Part shown: positions 36,155 to 43,822 of the stretch, in pieces
How positions within the stretch are numbered: the stretch's first letter is position 1
How the letters are laid out: every line of letters starts with the position of its first letter
From: Collinsella aerofaciens
GTDB taxonomy: Bacteria > Actinomycetota > Coriobacteriia > Coriobacteriales > Coriobacteriaceae
Assembly (NCBI GenBank): GCA_008680965.1
Contig: NAKE01000001.1
Location: forward strand, 1,550,001 to 1,614,000
DNA length: 64,000 nucleotides
Reading direction: 5' to 3'
The notes under the pieces: model-generated
The model's database searches: none
What the model saw: only the letters and a program-made list of their open reading frames with translations
What the model was told of the DNA's origin: nothing
Made by a program: the position numbers and the translations under genes

Positions 36155-36502
36155 ATGGAGTACATGACGACGGCAAAGCTGGTCATTCAAGCGTGCGACA
36201 AGGATTTGCCGGGCGTCTTCGGCCACGGCTGCGTCTTGCTGCTGCAAGGTATCGCCCGCGAGCACTCGCTCAACCGTGCCGCCAAGAGCATGGGCATGGC
36301 GTATTCCAAGGCCTGGCGCATTGTGAACGAAGCCGAAGGCCAGCTGGGCTGCAAGCTCATCGAGCGCGACGGAGCCCGCGGATCCACCCTCACCCCCGCC
36401 GGCGAGCGTGCCATAGCGGTCTACGAGGAGCTGCAGACCGACATAAACCAGGTCATAGCTGCCAAAGCCGACGTCCTCATCGCCAGCATCAACGCAGGGT
36501 AG
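36155..36502 (+). CDS. ModE/LysR-type winged-helix regulator (stand-alone DNA-binding domain)
   Basis: This 115-residue protein is a lone winged helix-turn-helix of the ModE N-terminal/LysR type: FGHGCVLLLQGIAREHSLNR followed by AAKSMGMAYSKAWRIVNEAE, with the wing LIERDGARGSTLTPAGERAI. There is no molybdate-binding (MOP) domain, so a small-molecule signal is not evident. An in-frame GTG at 36146 is an alternative start. It is transcribed away from guaB and is followed by an intergenic long inverted repeat. Stand-alone ModE-like regulators often control molybdoenzyme genes, but none are nearby. Confidence 0.8.
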   Translation: MEYMTTAKLVIQACDKDLPGVFGHGCVLLLQGIAREHSLNRAAKSMGMAYSKAWRIVNEAEGQLGCKLIERDGARGSTLTPAGERAIAVYEELQTDINQVIAAKADVLIASINAG

Positions 36503-36554
36503 TCCTTTTGGGGCTGAAATGCTGTCCGCCGCGCCCTCGGATTGAGGCTCGCGC

Positions 36555-36710
36555 CACAAAACGGGCCCATCAACTACGTTTAGTTGAATACCCTCGACCA
36601 TACCGGACATTATGAAATTAAAACCGCTGGTAGACAGCTTGGTATTTTTCAAAATAGGCGGGGATGGTCGACCCCTATGGCTTAAACGTAGTAAATAGGC
36701 CGTTTTCGTG
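36555..36710. repeat. Long imperfect inverted repeat between convergent genes
   Basis: Arm 36555-36604 and the reverse complement of 36661-36710 share AAAACGG, ACTACGTTTA and GTCGACCAT/CTCGACCAT blocks in order over about 50 bases, enclosing a 56-base centre. It fills the gap between the ModE-like gene (plus) and the PLP-enzyme gene (minus). It could serve as a bidirectional terminator or be a miniature mobile repeat. Confidence 0.6.
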
Positions 36711-36727
36711 CCAAAGACCCCAATTAG

Positions 36728-37720
36728 CTACTTGCGAAGAGCGTTATCGAGAGTGGCAGCCACCCGCAGGGGGTCGTCGGTGCCGGCGAAGAGACGGATG
36801 GTGCCCCCCTGCTTGCCACGTGGGGCCGAAAGACGCGTCGTTGCGCCGCCGGCAGGCGATGTGTGAAACTCTCCCGTCAAAGCGTCGAACAGCTCTCCCG
36901 CACTACGCTCGATAAGGTCAAATTCAACTGCCGGGCCAAAACCGTGCTCGAGGATTCCCGTTGCAACCGCATGGTCGGGATGCGAGGTCAGCCCGGGATA
37001 GCGCACGTTGCGCACCATCTCGTTGGCGGCCAGATACTCTGCCAGCGCACGAGCGCGGTCGAAATGCGCCTGCATGCGGGTATCGAGCGAGTCCAGCCCG
37101 CGCTCTAGCACACCGGCCTCATCAGCAGGCAAATTAAGCTTGGCCAAGCCGCAGCCCTCAAGCAGGGCATATGCGCACTCGGCAGCGGCATCCACACGAT
37201 GGCGCCTGAGCTGCGAGCGCGCCACCGAAGCGGCAACGAGCTTGCGCGGTGCCTTACCAGCACACACGCGGTCGAGTGCCTCGAGCGACAGCACGGCACC
37301 CAAGCGCAACGGATCGCACCCAAAGACACCAGCCACGGTATTATCCACCACGAGCAGCGCGCGGGCATCGCGAGCCGCGCGACCCAGGGCGCGAAGATCG
37401 GGCACGCGCAGACCAAACCCGCCGATAGAGTTGACGAACCACCACAGATGCGGTCCCTCGGCATCAAACGATGCATCAAAACCCTCGGACGCGGCGGCAA
37501 ACGCCTCGGCGCACGGATCCCCCACCAGCACAACATCGCAGCCATCAAAGCCGCGCGCAAACGCATCGGCAAAGTCGTCCGCAAAGGCCACCAGGCGGTC
37601 ACCGGGGCGCACAATCCCCAGCTGAGGCAGCGCCGCCGGAACATGCGAGGCCACGAGCAACCGCGCCTCACGCGCGCCAGCCCTTGCAGCCCAGGCATCT
37701 TCTAGCCGCTGTACATCCAT
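36728..37720 (-). CDS. Cys/Met-metabolism PLP-enzyme homologue, probably lacking the catalytic lysine
   Basis: The 330-residue protein aligns with the cystathionine gamma-synthase/lyase family (fold-type I). The cofactor-binding aspartate motif is kept (LLVVDNTVAGVFGCDPLRLG near residue 130), as are the C-terminal features (VRNVRYPGLTSHPDHAVATG near 240 and GGTIRLFAGTDDPLRVAATL near the end). However, where the family has the S-x-T-K-Y-x-x-G-H-S-D Schiff-base motif, this protein reads VLSLEALDRVCAGKAPRK, so the lysine seems displaced or lost. At 330 residues it is shorter than the usual 380-400. Either a divergent or a non-catalytic member. Start chosen at ATG 37720. Confidence 0.65.
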   Translation of the reverse strand: MDVQRLEDAWAARAGAREARLLVASHVPAALPQLGIVRPGDRLVAFADDFADAFARGFDGCDVVLVGDPCAEAFAAASEGFDASFDAEGPHLWWFVNSIGGFGLRVPDLRALGRAARDARALLVVDNTVAGVFGCDPLRLGAVLSLEALDRVCAGKAPRKLVAASVARSQLRRHRVDAAAECAYALLEGCGLAKLNLPADEAGVLERGLDSLDTRMQAHFDRARALAEYLAANEMVRNVRYPGLTSHPDHAVATGILEHGFGPAVEFDLIERSAGELFDALTGEFHTSPAGGATTRLSAPRGKQGGTIRLFAGTDDPLRVAATLDNALRK

Positions 37721-37742
37721 AAGGCACCGTCCCTTCACAAAC

Positions 37743-37779
37743 AAAAACCCACGATGCGGGTGTTCCCCGCATCGTGGGT
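37743..37779 (-). terminator. Intrinsic terminator of the sucrose operon
   Basis: On the minus strand ACCCACGATGCGGG and CCCGCATCGTGGGT pair perfectly over 14 bases around GAACA, followed by GTTTTTGT. It lies 38 bases beyond the scrB stop codon. Confidence 0.9.
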
Positions 37780-37816
37780 AACGGCTGCAGTATAGCGCCG
37801 ATATGCGATGAATCGC

Positions 37817-39358
37817 CTAGATATTGAGCGTGTGATAGGTCACGCTCGCGCCCGGAGCGTCAACGGTCACGCCATAGGACTCGGGATAGATGCGCGTCGA
37901 AAACACGAGCGCGCCATCGTTCACAAACACTTCGACCGACGAGACATCGCCAACAATGCGCACGTTACGAACCTCGTCAACGGGCTCCCAGCGCACGGTG
38001 CGACCACAGCCGACAGAAGCGCGACCTTCATCGGTAAATCGCATCTCAAAGCGCGCGGGCAGCTCGCCCTCGGCGGGCACAAACGCCAGCTTCAGCACGC
38101 TATCAACGGTCGCGGTAAACGCGCCGTCGGCACCGTCAACAACAACGTCAAAGCAGGTATCGCCGGCAACCTCCAACGAGCCCTCCCCCACACGCACCGA
38201 GGCATAATGGCGCTCGATCTCGCGCGCCGGCTGCTGCAGCACCACGCCACCAGCACCGGCTGTAAGCTCACGTGGCACCGTCATGCAGTGCTGCCAGCCC
38301 GCCACCAACGTCGGCGCGTTGCCATAGGTCGGCTCATCGGGCATGCCCATCCAACCGATCAGAATGTGGCGACCGTCCTCGGCCGTGAACTCCTGAGGCG
38401 CATAGAAGTCAAAACCGGCGTCCCACAGGCGGAACTCGCCCAGCTCAAAGGCACCGTCACCACCGGTAATGTCACCCGTTACAGGCATGTAGCCAGCAAC
38501 ATATACGTTGCCGCGGTCCCAACGACCGCCCTCGAGCCCCTGAGGAGAGAAGGAAAGGAACTTTGCCGGTACGCCGCAATCCGCCTCAAGCTCCAGATAC
38601 CCCGGGCACTCCCACATAAAGCCAAAGCGCTCGGGCGTAGACACACGGCTCTCGAGCTCCCAGCTCAGCATATCGGCCGAACCATACACCAGGATCTCGC
38701 CCACATCGCGCCCGGCACCCTCGCCGTGCATCGCACAAAAACGGCTCTCGACATGCGGCCCGTCCACGCGACGACGCGCGCCCAGCACCATGTGGTAACG
38801 CCCATCATCATCGCGCCACACCTTGGGGTCACGCACGTGGCAGGTCAAATCCTCGGGATAATCCTCGGACGCCAGCACTACGCGCTTTTGGCTGAACTCC
38901 CGACCGGCAAGGCCATCAACGCTCTCGACGTAAACAGTATCGGCGCGGCGGCCGGTATTGACGTAGTCGTACGTGCCGTCCGCATCGGAAAGCTTAACGT
39001 TGCCCGTATAGAGCACGCGAATGCGGCCGTTCTCGGCAAGCGCGGAGCCCGAATACACGCCATGGCAATCGAACGGCTCGTCGGGCAGCAGTGGAGCACC
39101 AACGTAATCCCACGTCATAAGGTCGCGGCTGGTCGCATGGCCCCAGGCCTTAACGCCGCCCTCGACATCAAACGGCGCATACTGAAAATAGGCATGGAAC
39201 ACGCCACCCGCCTGGCAAAGACCGTTGGGGTCGTTGAGCCAACCCGCTGGCGGCATAATATGGAAGTGCTGGCCATACGCGCCATGACCGCACTCAGAGG
39301 CGGCAGCGTCAACAGCGGCAACCAGCTTTGCAAGGTCGCGACCAAGTGCATTAGACAT
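37817..39358 (-). CDS. scrB: Sucrose-6-phosphate hydrolase (GH32)
   Basis: The 513-residue glycoside hydrolase family 32 enzyme splits sucrose-6-phosphate into glucose-6-phosphate and fructose. The nucleophile motif is GWLNDPNGLCQAGG near residue 38, the RDP motif is HVRDPKVWRDDDGRYH near 172, and the acid/base motif is MWECPGYLEL near 236. The C-terminal beta-sandwich is present (EVFVNDGALVFSTRIYPES). It has no signal peptide, fitting intracellular action after PTS uptake, and lies directly downstream of scrA. Confidence 0.92.
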   Translation of the reverse strand: MSNALGRDLAKLVAAVDAAASECGHGAYGQHFHIMPPAGWLNDPNGLCQAGGVFHAYFQYAPFDVEGGVKAWGHATSRDLMTWDYVGAPLLPDEPFDCHGVYSGSALAENGRIRVLYTGNVKLSDADGTYDYVNTGRRADTVYVESVDGLAGREFSQKRVVLASEDYPEDLTCHVRDPKVWRDDDGRYHMVLGARRRVDGPHVESRFCAMHGEGAGRDVGEILVYGSADMLSWELESRVSTPERFGFMWECPGYLELEADCGVPAKFLSFSPQGLEGGRWDRGNVYVAGYMPVTGDITGGDGAFELGEFRLWDAGFDFYAPQEFTAEDGRHILIGWMGMPDEPTYGNAPTLVAGWQHCMTVPRELTAGAGGVVLQQPAREIERHYASVRVGEGSLEVAGDTCFDVVVDGADGAFTATVDSVLKLAFVPAEGELPARFEMRFTDEGRASVGCGRTVRWEPVDEVRNVRIVGDVSSVEVFVNDGALVFSTRIYPESYGVTVDAPGASVTYHTLNI

Positions 39359-39465
39359 ATCAAAGTCCTAACGGATCGAAAGTTACAAGGCACCAGAGAT
39401 CGGCGCCAGATACGGGAAACGCCCGCGAGCATACAACCCACGGGCATCCCCTCAATCAAAAGCTC

Positions 39466-40866
39466 TTAGGCCTGTTCGGAAGCCTTGGGCTCGTCCTTGT
39501 ACAGGACAAACGAGACGGCAAAGGAAACCAGCGCGGCGACCGCAAACATGATCGCGTACTGCACGGGCTGGGCCAGGCACAGCAGGATACCGAAGATACC
39601 CGTAACGCCCGTACCGGAAGCGGCAAGCGAGGTGAGCGCGCAGACCAGGGCGCCGCAACCGCCACCGATGCAGCCGGCGATGAAGGGCTTAAAGAAGCGC
39701 AGGTTCACACCAAAGATGGCCGGCTCGGTAATACCCATGAAGGCGGACAGGGCCGAAGGAAGTGCCAAACCCTTGATCTTGGCATCGCGGGTCTTAAAGG
39801 CAACGGCAAGCGCGGCGCCACCCTGAGCGATGTTGGCAGCGCTGGCGATGGGCAGCCAGTAGGTCACACCGTACTGGGCGAGCTGACCCAGGTCGATGGC
39901 GGTGTACATCTGGTGGATACCGGTAACGACCGTGGGGGCATAGAACAGGCCGACGATAAAGGAACCGATGCCGAAGGGCAGGGTCAGCAGGGCCTGGATC
40001 AGACCGAGGATGGCGTTCTCGGCCCAGACAAAGATGGGGCCGACGGCAACGAGCGTCACGAGCACGGTCACGAACACCGAGACGAGCGGGGTCACAAAGA
40101 GGTCGAACATCTCGGGAACGATCTTGTGCAGGCGCTTCTCGAGGAAGGCCAGAATGGCGCAGGCGATAACGATGGGGATCACGTGGCCCTGATAGCCGAC
40201 CCACTCAAAGCTGTACACGCCGGGGATGACGGTGACCATGGTCTGAACGCCCTCGGAGGCAACCGTGTAGGCGCTCTGCAGCGAGGAGTTGATGAACGCA
40301 CCGCCGACGACAGCACCCAGGTACGGGTTGGCGCCAAAGGCCTTGGCGGCGGAGTAGCCGATCAGGATCTGCAGAATGCCAAAGGACGTTCCCGAGACCA
40401 GGTCGGCGATCTTATAGATAAAGTTATTGGTGTCGAGCGCGATAAAGCCGTTGGAGGCCATAAAGTTGAGGGCGCTCATAATGCCCAGCAGCAGGCCCGA
40501 AGCCACGATGGCAGGGATGATGGGGACAAAGACGTCGCCGAGCACCTTAATGGCACGCATAAAGATGTTCTGCTGCTGCGCCGCGGCCTCCTTGACCTCG
40601 GCCTTGGTGGCAGCCTCGACGCCACTGAGCGCGATGAACTCCTCGTAGACCTTGTTGACGGTGCCGGTGCCAAAAATAATCTGCAGCTGGCCCTGGGCCT
40701 CAAAGACGCCCTTAGCGCCATCGACATTCTCGATGGCCTCCTTGTTAACCTTAGTGTTATCGGCAATCACCAGGCGCAGGCGAGTGGCGCAGTGCGCGGC
40801 CGAAACAACGTTGTCGGCGCCACCGATGTTGTCGAGCACCTCTTGGGCTGATTTGCGGTAGTCCAT
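39466..40866 (-). CDS. scrA: Sucrose-specific PTS transporter, IIBC components
   Basis: The 466-residue permease imports sucrose while phosphorylating it. The IIB domain comes first, with the phosphocysteine Cys26 in SAAHCATRLRLVIADNTKV; the IIC domain follows with about ten membrane segments and the GITEPAIFGVNLRFFKPFIAG motif near residue 390. No IIA domain is attached, so a glucose-type IIA must come from elsewhere. ATG at 40866 follows GGAGGAAAGGGAA; the longer open frame would cross the operators. Two LacI-type operators lie 57-96 bases upstream. Confidence 0.9.
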   Translation of the reverse strand: MDYRKSAQEVLDNIGGADNVVSAAHCATRLRLVIADNTKVNKEAIENVDGAKGVFEAQGQLQIIFGTGTVNKVYEEFIALSGVEAATKAEVKEAAAQQQNIFMRAIKVLGDVFVPIIPAIVASGLLLGIMSALNFMASNGFIALDTNNFIYKIADLVSGTSFGILQILIGYSAAKAFGANPYLGAVVGGAFINSSLQSAYTVASEGVQTMVTVIPGVYSFEWVGYQGHVIPIVIACAILAFLEKRLHKIVPEMFDLFVTPLVSVFVTVLVTLVAVGPIFVWAENAILGLIQALLTLPFGIGSFIVGLFYAPTVVTGIHQMYTAIDLGQLAQYGVTYWLPIASAANIAQGGAALAVAFKTRDAKIKGLALPSALSAFMGITEPAIFGVNLRFFKPFIAGCIGGGCGALVCALTSLAASGTGVTGIFGILLCLAQPVQYAIMFAVAALVSFAVSFVLYKDEPKASEQA

Positions 40867-40922
40867 GACTTCCCTTTCCTCCAACGGGCGCATGTGCACC
40901 CGGCCATCTTTGACACTTACAC

Positions 40923-40936
40923 TGTAATCGATTTCA
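40923..40936. promoter_or_regulatory. LacI-type operator (TGTAATCGATTTCA) upstream of scrA
   Basis: The site fits the LacI/CcpA-family half-site pattern TGNAANCGNTNNCA exactly. It is the closer of two sites to the scrA start and matches the site before scrR, so ScrR is the likely binder. Confidence 0.75.
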
Positions 40937-40948
40937 GTTTCATATGTC

Positions 40949-40962
40949 TGCAATCGTTTTCA
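40949..40962. promoter_or_regulatory. LacI-type operator (TGCAATCGTTTTCA) upstream of scrA
   Basis: Read on the minus strand it is TGAAAACGATTGCA, an exact fit to TGNAANCGNTNNCA. Its centre lies 26 bases from the centre of the neighbouring operator, a spacing that would place both on nearly the same DNA face or allow looping. Confidence 0.75.
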
Positions 40963-41050
40963 TATAGCGGTAAACGGTAGGAAAAAGCCGGCGAATGGTA
41001 GTTTTACGGAAAAACCAGGCGACTCAGAGGCAGGCAGACGTGCCCAAGAC

Positions 41051-42031
41051 CTAGACATTCATAAGCTGATGGCCGAGCTTGAGCGTCTTGAGACCGCTCT
41101 CCCCCTCCACGCCATCGAGCGTGTTGAGTAACATATTGGTCGCCTCGACGCCACTGGTCAGGTAGCCATAGTGCACGGTGGGAATGCCGCCCGTCAGCGC
41201 GCGCAAAAACGCGTTGTCGCCAAAACCGCTCACACGATGTATGCCCTCGCCCATACCTCGAACCTCATCGATGGCACGCAGCGCGCCCGCCGCCATGGTG
41301 TCGGTCGCGCAGGCGATAAACGAAACATCGGGAGCGACGGAAAGCAGTTCACGCGCCGCACCATAGCCCGAGTCGAGCGTAAACGAGCCCAGACGAATCA
41401 GACTCGGATCAAGCGCCACGCCCGCGGCGCGCAAGCCGGCCTCAAAACCGCGACGGCGGTCATAACCGGCCGCGCGGTCCTCCTCGGTAACTCCAATATA
41501 GGCAATCTTGCCGTCCACACGACCCGCAAGTGCCTGGCCCAATTCAAAGGCGGCCTCGTAATCGTCGTGATAGACGCACGCCGCGCCCTCAACATTCTGG
41601 CCGATCAGCACGATGGGCACGCGACACGATTCAATCGCCCGACGGTGCTCGTCGGTAATCATAGTTGCCACCAGCACAATGCCATCGACCGGGTGGTTTT
41701 GGAATAAATCGAGGTATTCGAGCTCACGATCGGCCGCGTTGTCGGTGTTGGCAAGCAGCATCTGGTAGCCACGGCGACCGAGCACCTGGCCAATGCCGGC
41801 GGTAATGCGGCTCACGGACTCCGAGTTGATCTTGGGCACGATGACGCCGATGAGCTTGGTGGAACCGGTGCGCAGCGCGCGAGCTTGGCTGGACCGCACG
41901 TATCCGGTCAGCTCAATCGCCTGCTTAATGCGCTCGGCCTTGTCCGCCGAGATATATCCACCATTGAGGTAGCGCGAGACGGCGGCGCTCGAAACGCCGG
42001 CCAGCTCGGCCACATCCTTCATCTTAACCAC
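41051..42031 (-). CDS. scrR: LacI-family sucrose operon repressor
   Basis: The 326-residue regulator has an N-terminal LacI helix-turn-helix (KMKDVAELAGVSSAAVSRYL, NGGYISADKAERIKQAIEL) and a periplasmic-binding-protein-like sugar domain (KLIGVIVPKINSESVSRI near residue 57). I chose the GTG at 42031, which follows AGGGG at five bases. Its own upstream region has a third operator (42047-42060), so it is probably autoregulated. Sucrose or a phosphorylated derivative as effector is inferred from its neighbours scrA and scrB. Confidence 0.87.
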   Translation of the reverse strand: MVKMKDVAELAGVSSAAVSRYLNGGYISADKAERIKQAIELTGYVRSSQARALRTGSTKLIGVIVPKINSESVSRITAGIGQVLGRRGYQMLLANTDNAADRELEYLDLFQNHPVDGIVLVATMITDEHRRAIESCRVPIVLIGQNVEGAACVYHDDYEAAFELGQALAGRVDGKIAYIGVTEEDRAAGYDRRRGFEAGLRAAGVALDPSLIRLGSFTLDSGYGAARELLSVAPDVSFIACATDTMAAGALRAIDEVRGMGEGIHRVSGFGDNAFLRALTGGIPTVHYGYLTSGVEATNMLLNTLDGVEGESGLKTLKLGHQLMNV

Positions 42032-42046
42032 AAGCACCCCTGTCGT

Positions 42047-42060
42047 TGAAATCGCTTTCA
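42047..42060. promoter_or_regulatory. LacI-type operator (TGAAATCGCTTTCA) upstream of scrR
   Basis: The site fits TGNAANCGNTNNCA and lies 15 bases before the scrR start codon, where binding would block its transcription or initiation. It supports autoregulation. Confidence 0.75.
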
Positions 42061-42130
42061 CCATGATACCCAACCCATCCCAGCAAATTAAGCAAATGAG
42101 ACGGACCGCACGGATCATTTCAACAGCCCA

Positions 42131-42334
42131 GGTCGAACAAACGTCAGCGAGCGGGCAGCTGCCGTGGCGAGGTGCCGCGAAAGAGGAGCGACGCGTACTT
42201 TATGTACGCGAGCGACGGTTAGAGCGGCAGATCGCCCGGCAGATGCCCGCGCAGCGTCGAGCGGTCCGGCGTTCGGCAGAACGCCGGAACATAATAGCCA
42301 CGGCAGCTGCCCGCTCGCTGACGTACGCTCGACC
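42131..42334 (-). ncRNA. Structured intergenic element, copy 2 (3' of the pel/DUF4956 operon)
   Basis: Outer arms 42141-42168 and 42297-42324 are perfect 28-base inverted repeats, extended to 42131/42334 with four mismatches. Inside lie the conserved core shared with 34351-34445 (42179-42213, closed by a TGCCGC/GCGGCA stem at 42173-42178 and 42214-42219) and a second perfect hairpin CCGGCGTTC/GAACGCCGG (42266-42287). It begins 28 bases after the stop of the last pel-operon gene, in the same orientation to that gene as copy 1 is to guaB. It may act as a 3' end structure; function unknown. Confidence 0.6.
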
Positions 42335-42361
42335 AGGAGCGCCCATTTGCTCGCTAGGGTT

Positions 42362-43027
42362 CTAGCCGTGGTACTCGCCGTTGTATTGAATGAGCGTCAA
42401 GTCCTCCACGCCGTCGAGTGCGCGGATGGCATCGGCATAGGGCATATCCACACCATCAGAGAACACTTCGACGGCCATCTCGACCTTGTCGCCGCGCATG
42501 GTCTTGGACTTGACGGTGAACTTGGTGCGCCCAAATGCACGCACGATATCGTCGCCGGTGGTCTGGCCCGCGTAGTGGATGACCATCATGTACACGCGCG
42601 CCTTGTCCTGGTGGCTCGCAAAGCCGGCAATCATCACCACGATCACCACTACCGTGAGCCCCACGAGCGCATACATGCCGGCACCTGCCGTAATGCCCGT
42701 GGTAATGGCCCAAAACAGATACAGCAGGTCGAGCGGGTCCTTGACCGCCGTACGATAGCGGACGATAGACAGAGCACCGACCATACCGAGCGAGATGACC
42801 ACGTTGGTCGAGATCGCGAGCGTGACCATGCAGGTAAGCACGCACATGCCCACGAGCGTCACGGCAAAGCTGCGCGAATACACCACACCGGTAAAAAAGC
42901 GCTTGTACACGTGATAGATCAGGATGCCCATGGCGAGCGCCACGAGCAGTGACAGACCGATCTTGGCAGGGTCGACCTGGCCAAACGCCTCCAAGACGGA
43001 GTTCTTAAAAAAGTCCCTGGTGCTCAT
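42362..43027 (-). CDS. DUF4956 membrane protein
   Basis: The 221-residue protein has four predicted membrane segments in its first 130 residues (IGLSLLVALAMGILIYHVYK; FAVTLVGMCVLTCMVTLAIS; the NVVISLGMVGALSIVRYRTA loop; and LTVVVIVVMIAGF near residue 128) and a soluble C-terminal domain of about 85 residues. The GALSIVRYRTAVKDPLD motif is the DUF4956 hallmark. It is the last gene of the pel-type operon, three bases after the VTC-domain gene. DUF4956 genes commonly travel with VTC and CotH genes; the function is unknown. Confidence 0.85.
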   Translation of the reverse strand: MSTRDFFKNSVLEAFGQVDPAKIGLSLLVALAMGILIYHVYKRFFTGVVYSRSFAVTLVGMCVLTCMVTLAISTNVVISLGMVGALSIVRYRTAVKDPLDLLYLFWAITTGITAGAGMYALVGLTVVVIVVMIAGFASHQDKARVYMMVIHYAGQTTGDDIVRAFGRTKFTVKSKTMRGDKVEMAVEVFSDGVDMPYADAIRALDGVEDLTLIQYNGEYHG

Positions 43028-43030
43028 GGT

Positions 43031-43822
43031 CTAAATATCCCCTCGGTTCTCAAAATCCGATTCCCAGTAATTAAATCCGCGCAGGTAGGCGGTCTTTTCG
43101 TAACACAGGCAGTACTTGGAGACCGCCGTAAGCTCGGCCGCGCCCGGCGGCACCATATCGCGCACCAGCTGCGGGCAAAACTCCGTAAACTTGACCTCCA
43201 TCACCAGCTTGCCGGGCTCCAGGACCGGCAGCGCGGGCAGCGTAGCGTCAAAGATATCGTAGCTTCCCACCGCGGCACGCACGTTCATGTCAAACGTGAT
43301 GCGCACGGTGCCCTCATCCATCACCCACGGCTCGCGCTCATAGTCCACGATGGTCCGCGGGCGCATCACGTTGCAGATGCACTCGATGTAGAACTCGCGG
43401 CAGAGCGGATAGGGGCTCCTCAGCAAAAAGTCGTAGTCGCCAGCCAGAATCTGCTCAAACTCGCCACGCGTGAGCGGTGCGTCCTCCTTGTAGATCCAGC
43501 TACCGTACTTCTTTTTGCGCTCGAGCTTAATCACCTTGTCGCCGCCGTTATAGATGCGCACGCGATACTTTTTGCGCATGAGAATACCGGCGTCTTTTTC
43601 CTCGTAGGCCGAGTTGCAGTAGTCGTCAAAGTACAGGCTGCGAATGGTGTAACCGCCCGCCTGCGCATACTTGTCCAGCTTAAACACCGGCGCCATGCGA
43701 CAGGCAAGCGCAGTGTGCTCACCCTCGTTAATGAGAAATTTGAGCTCGTGGCGGTAACGCTCCTGCGTGGTACGCGCAGGAGGTGCCGCCAGGCGCTCAA
43801 GCAGCGCGCTAGCCCTCCTCAT
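43031..43822 (-). CDS. VTC-domain polyphosphate polymerase-like protein
   Basis: The 263-residue protein has the CYTH-like tunnel fold of VTC polyphosphate polymerases: RYRHELKFLINEGEH near residue 22, basic residues KYRVRIYNGGDKVIKLERKK near 85-104, VDYEREPWVMDEGTVRITFD near 158 and MEVKFTEFCPQLVRD near 210. The family makes polyphosphate from ATP, with metal held by acidic residues on the tunnel wall. There is no membrane segment, so the adjoining DUF4956 protein may supply the anchor. Its start overlaps the cotH-like gene by 14 bases. Confidence 0.8.
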   Translation of the reverse strand: MRRASALLERLAAPPARTTQERYRHELKFLINEGEHTALACRMAPVFKLDKYAQAGGYTIRSLYFDDYCNSAYEEKDAGILMRKKYRVRIYNGGDKVIKLERKKKYGSWIYKEDAPLTRGEFEQILAGDYDFLLRSPYPLCREFYIECICNVMRPRTIVDYEREPWVMDEGTVRITFDMNVRAAVGSYDIFDATLPALPVLEPGKLVMEVKFTEFCPQLVRDMVPPGAAELTAVSKYCLCYEKTAYLRGFNYWESDFENRGDI

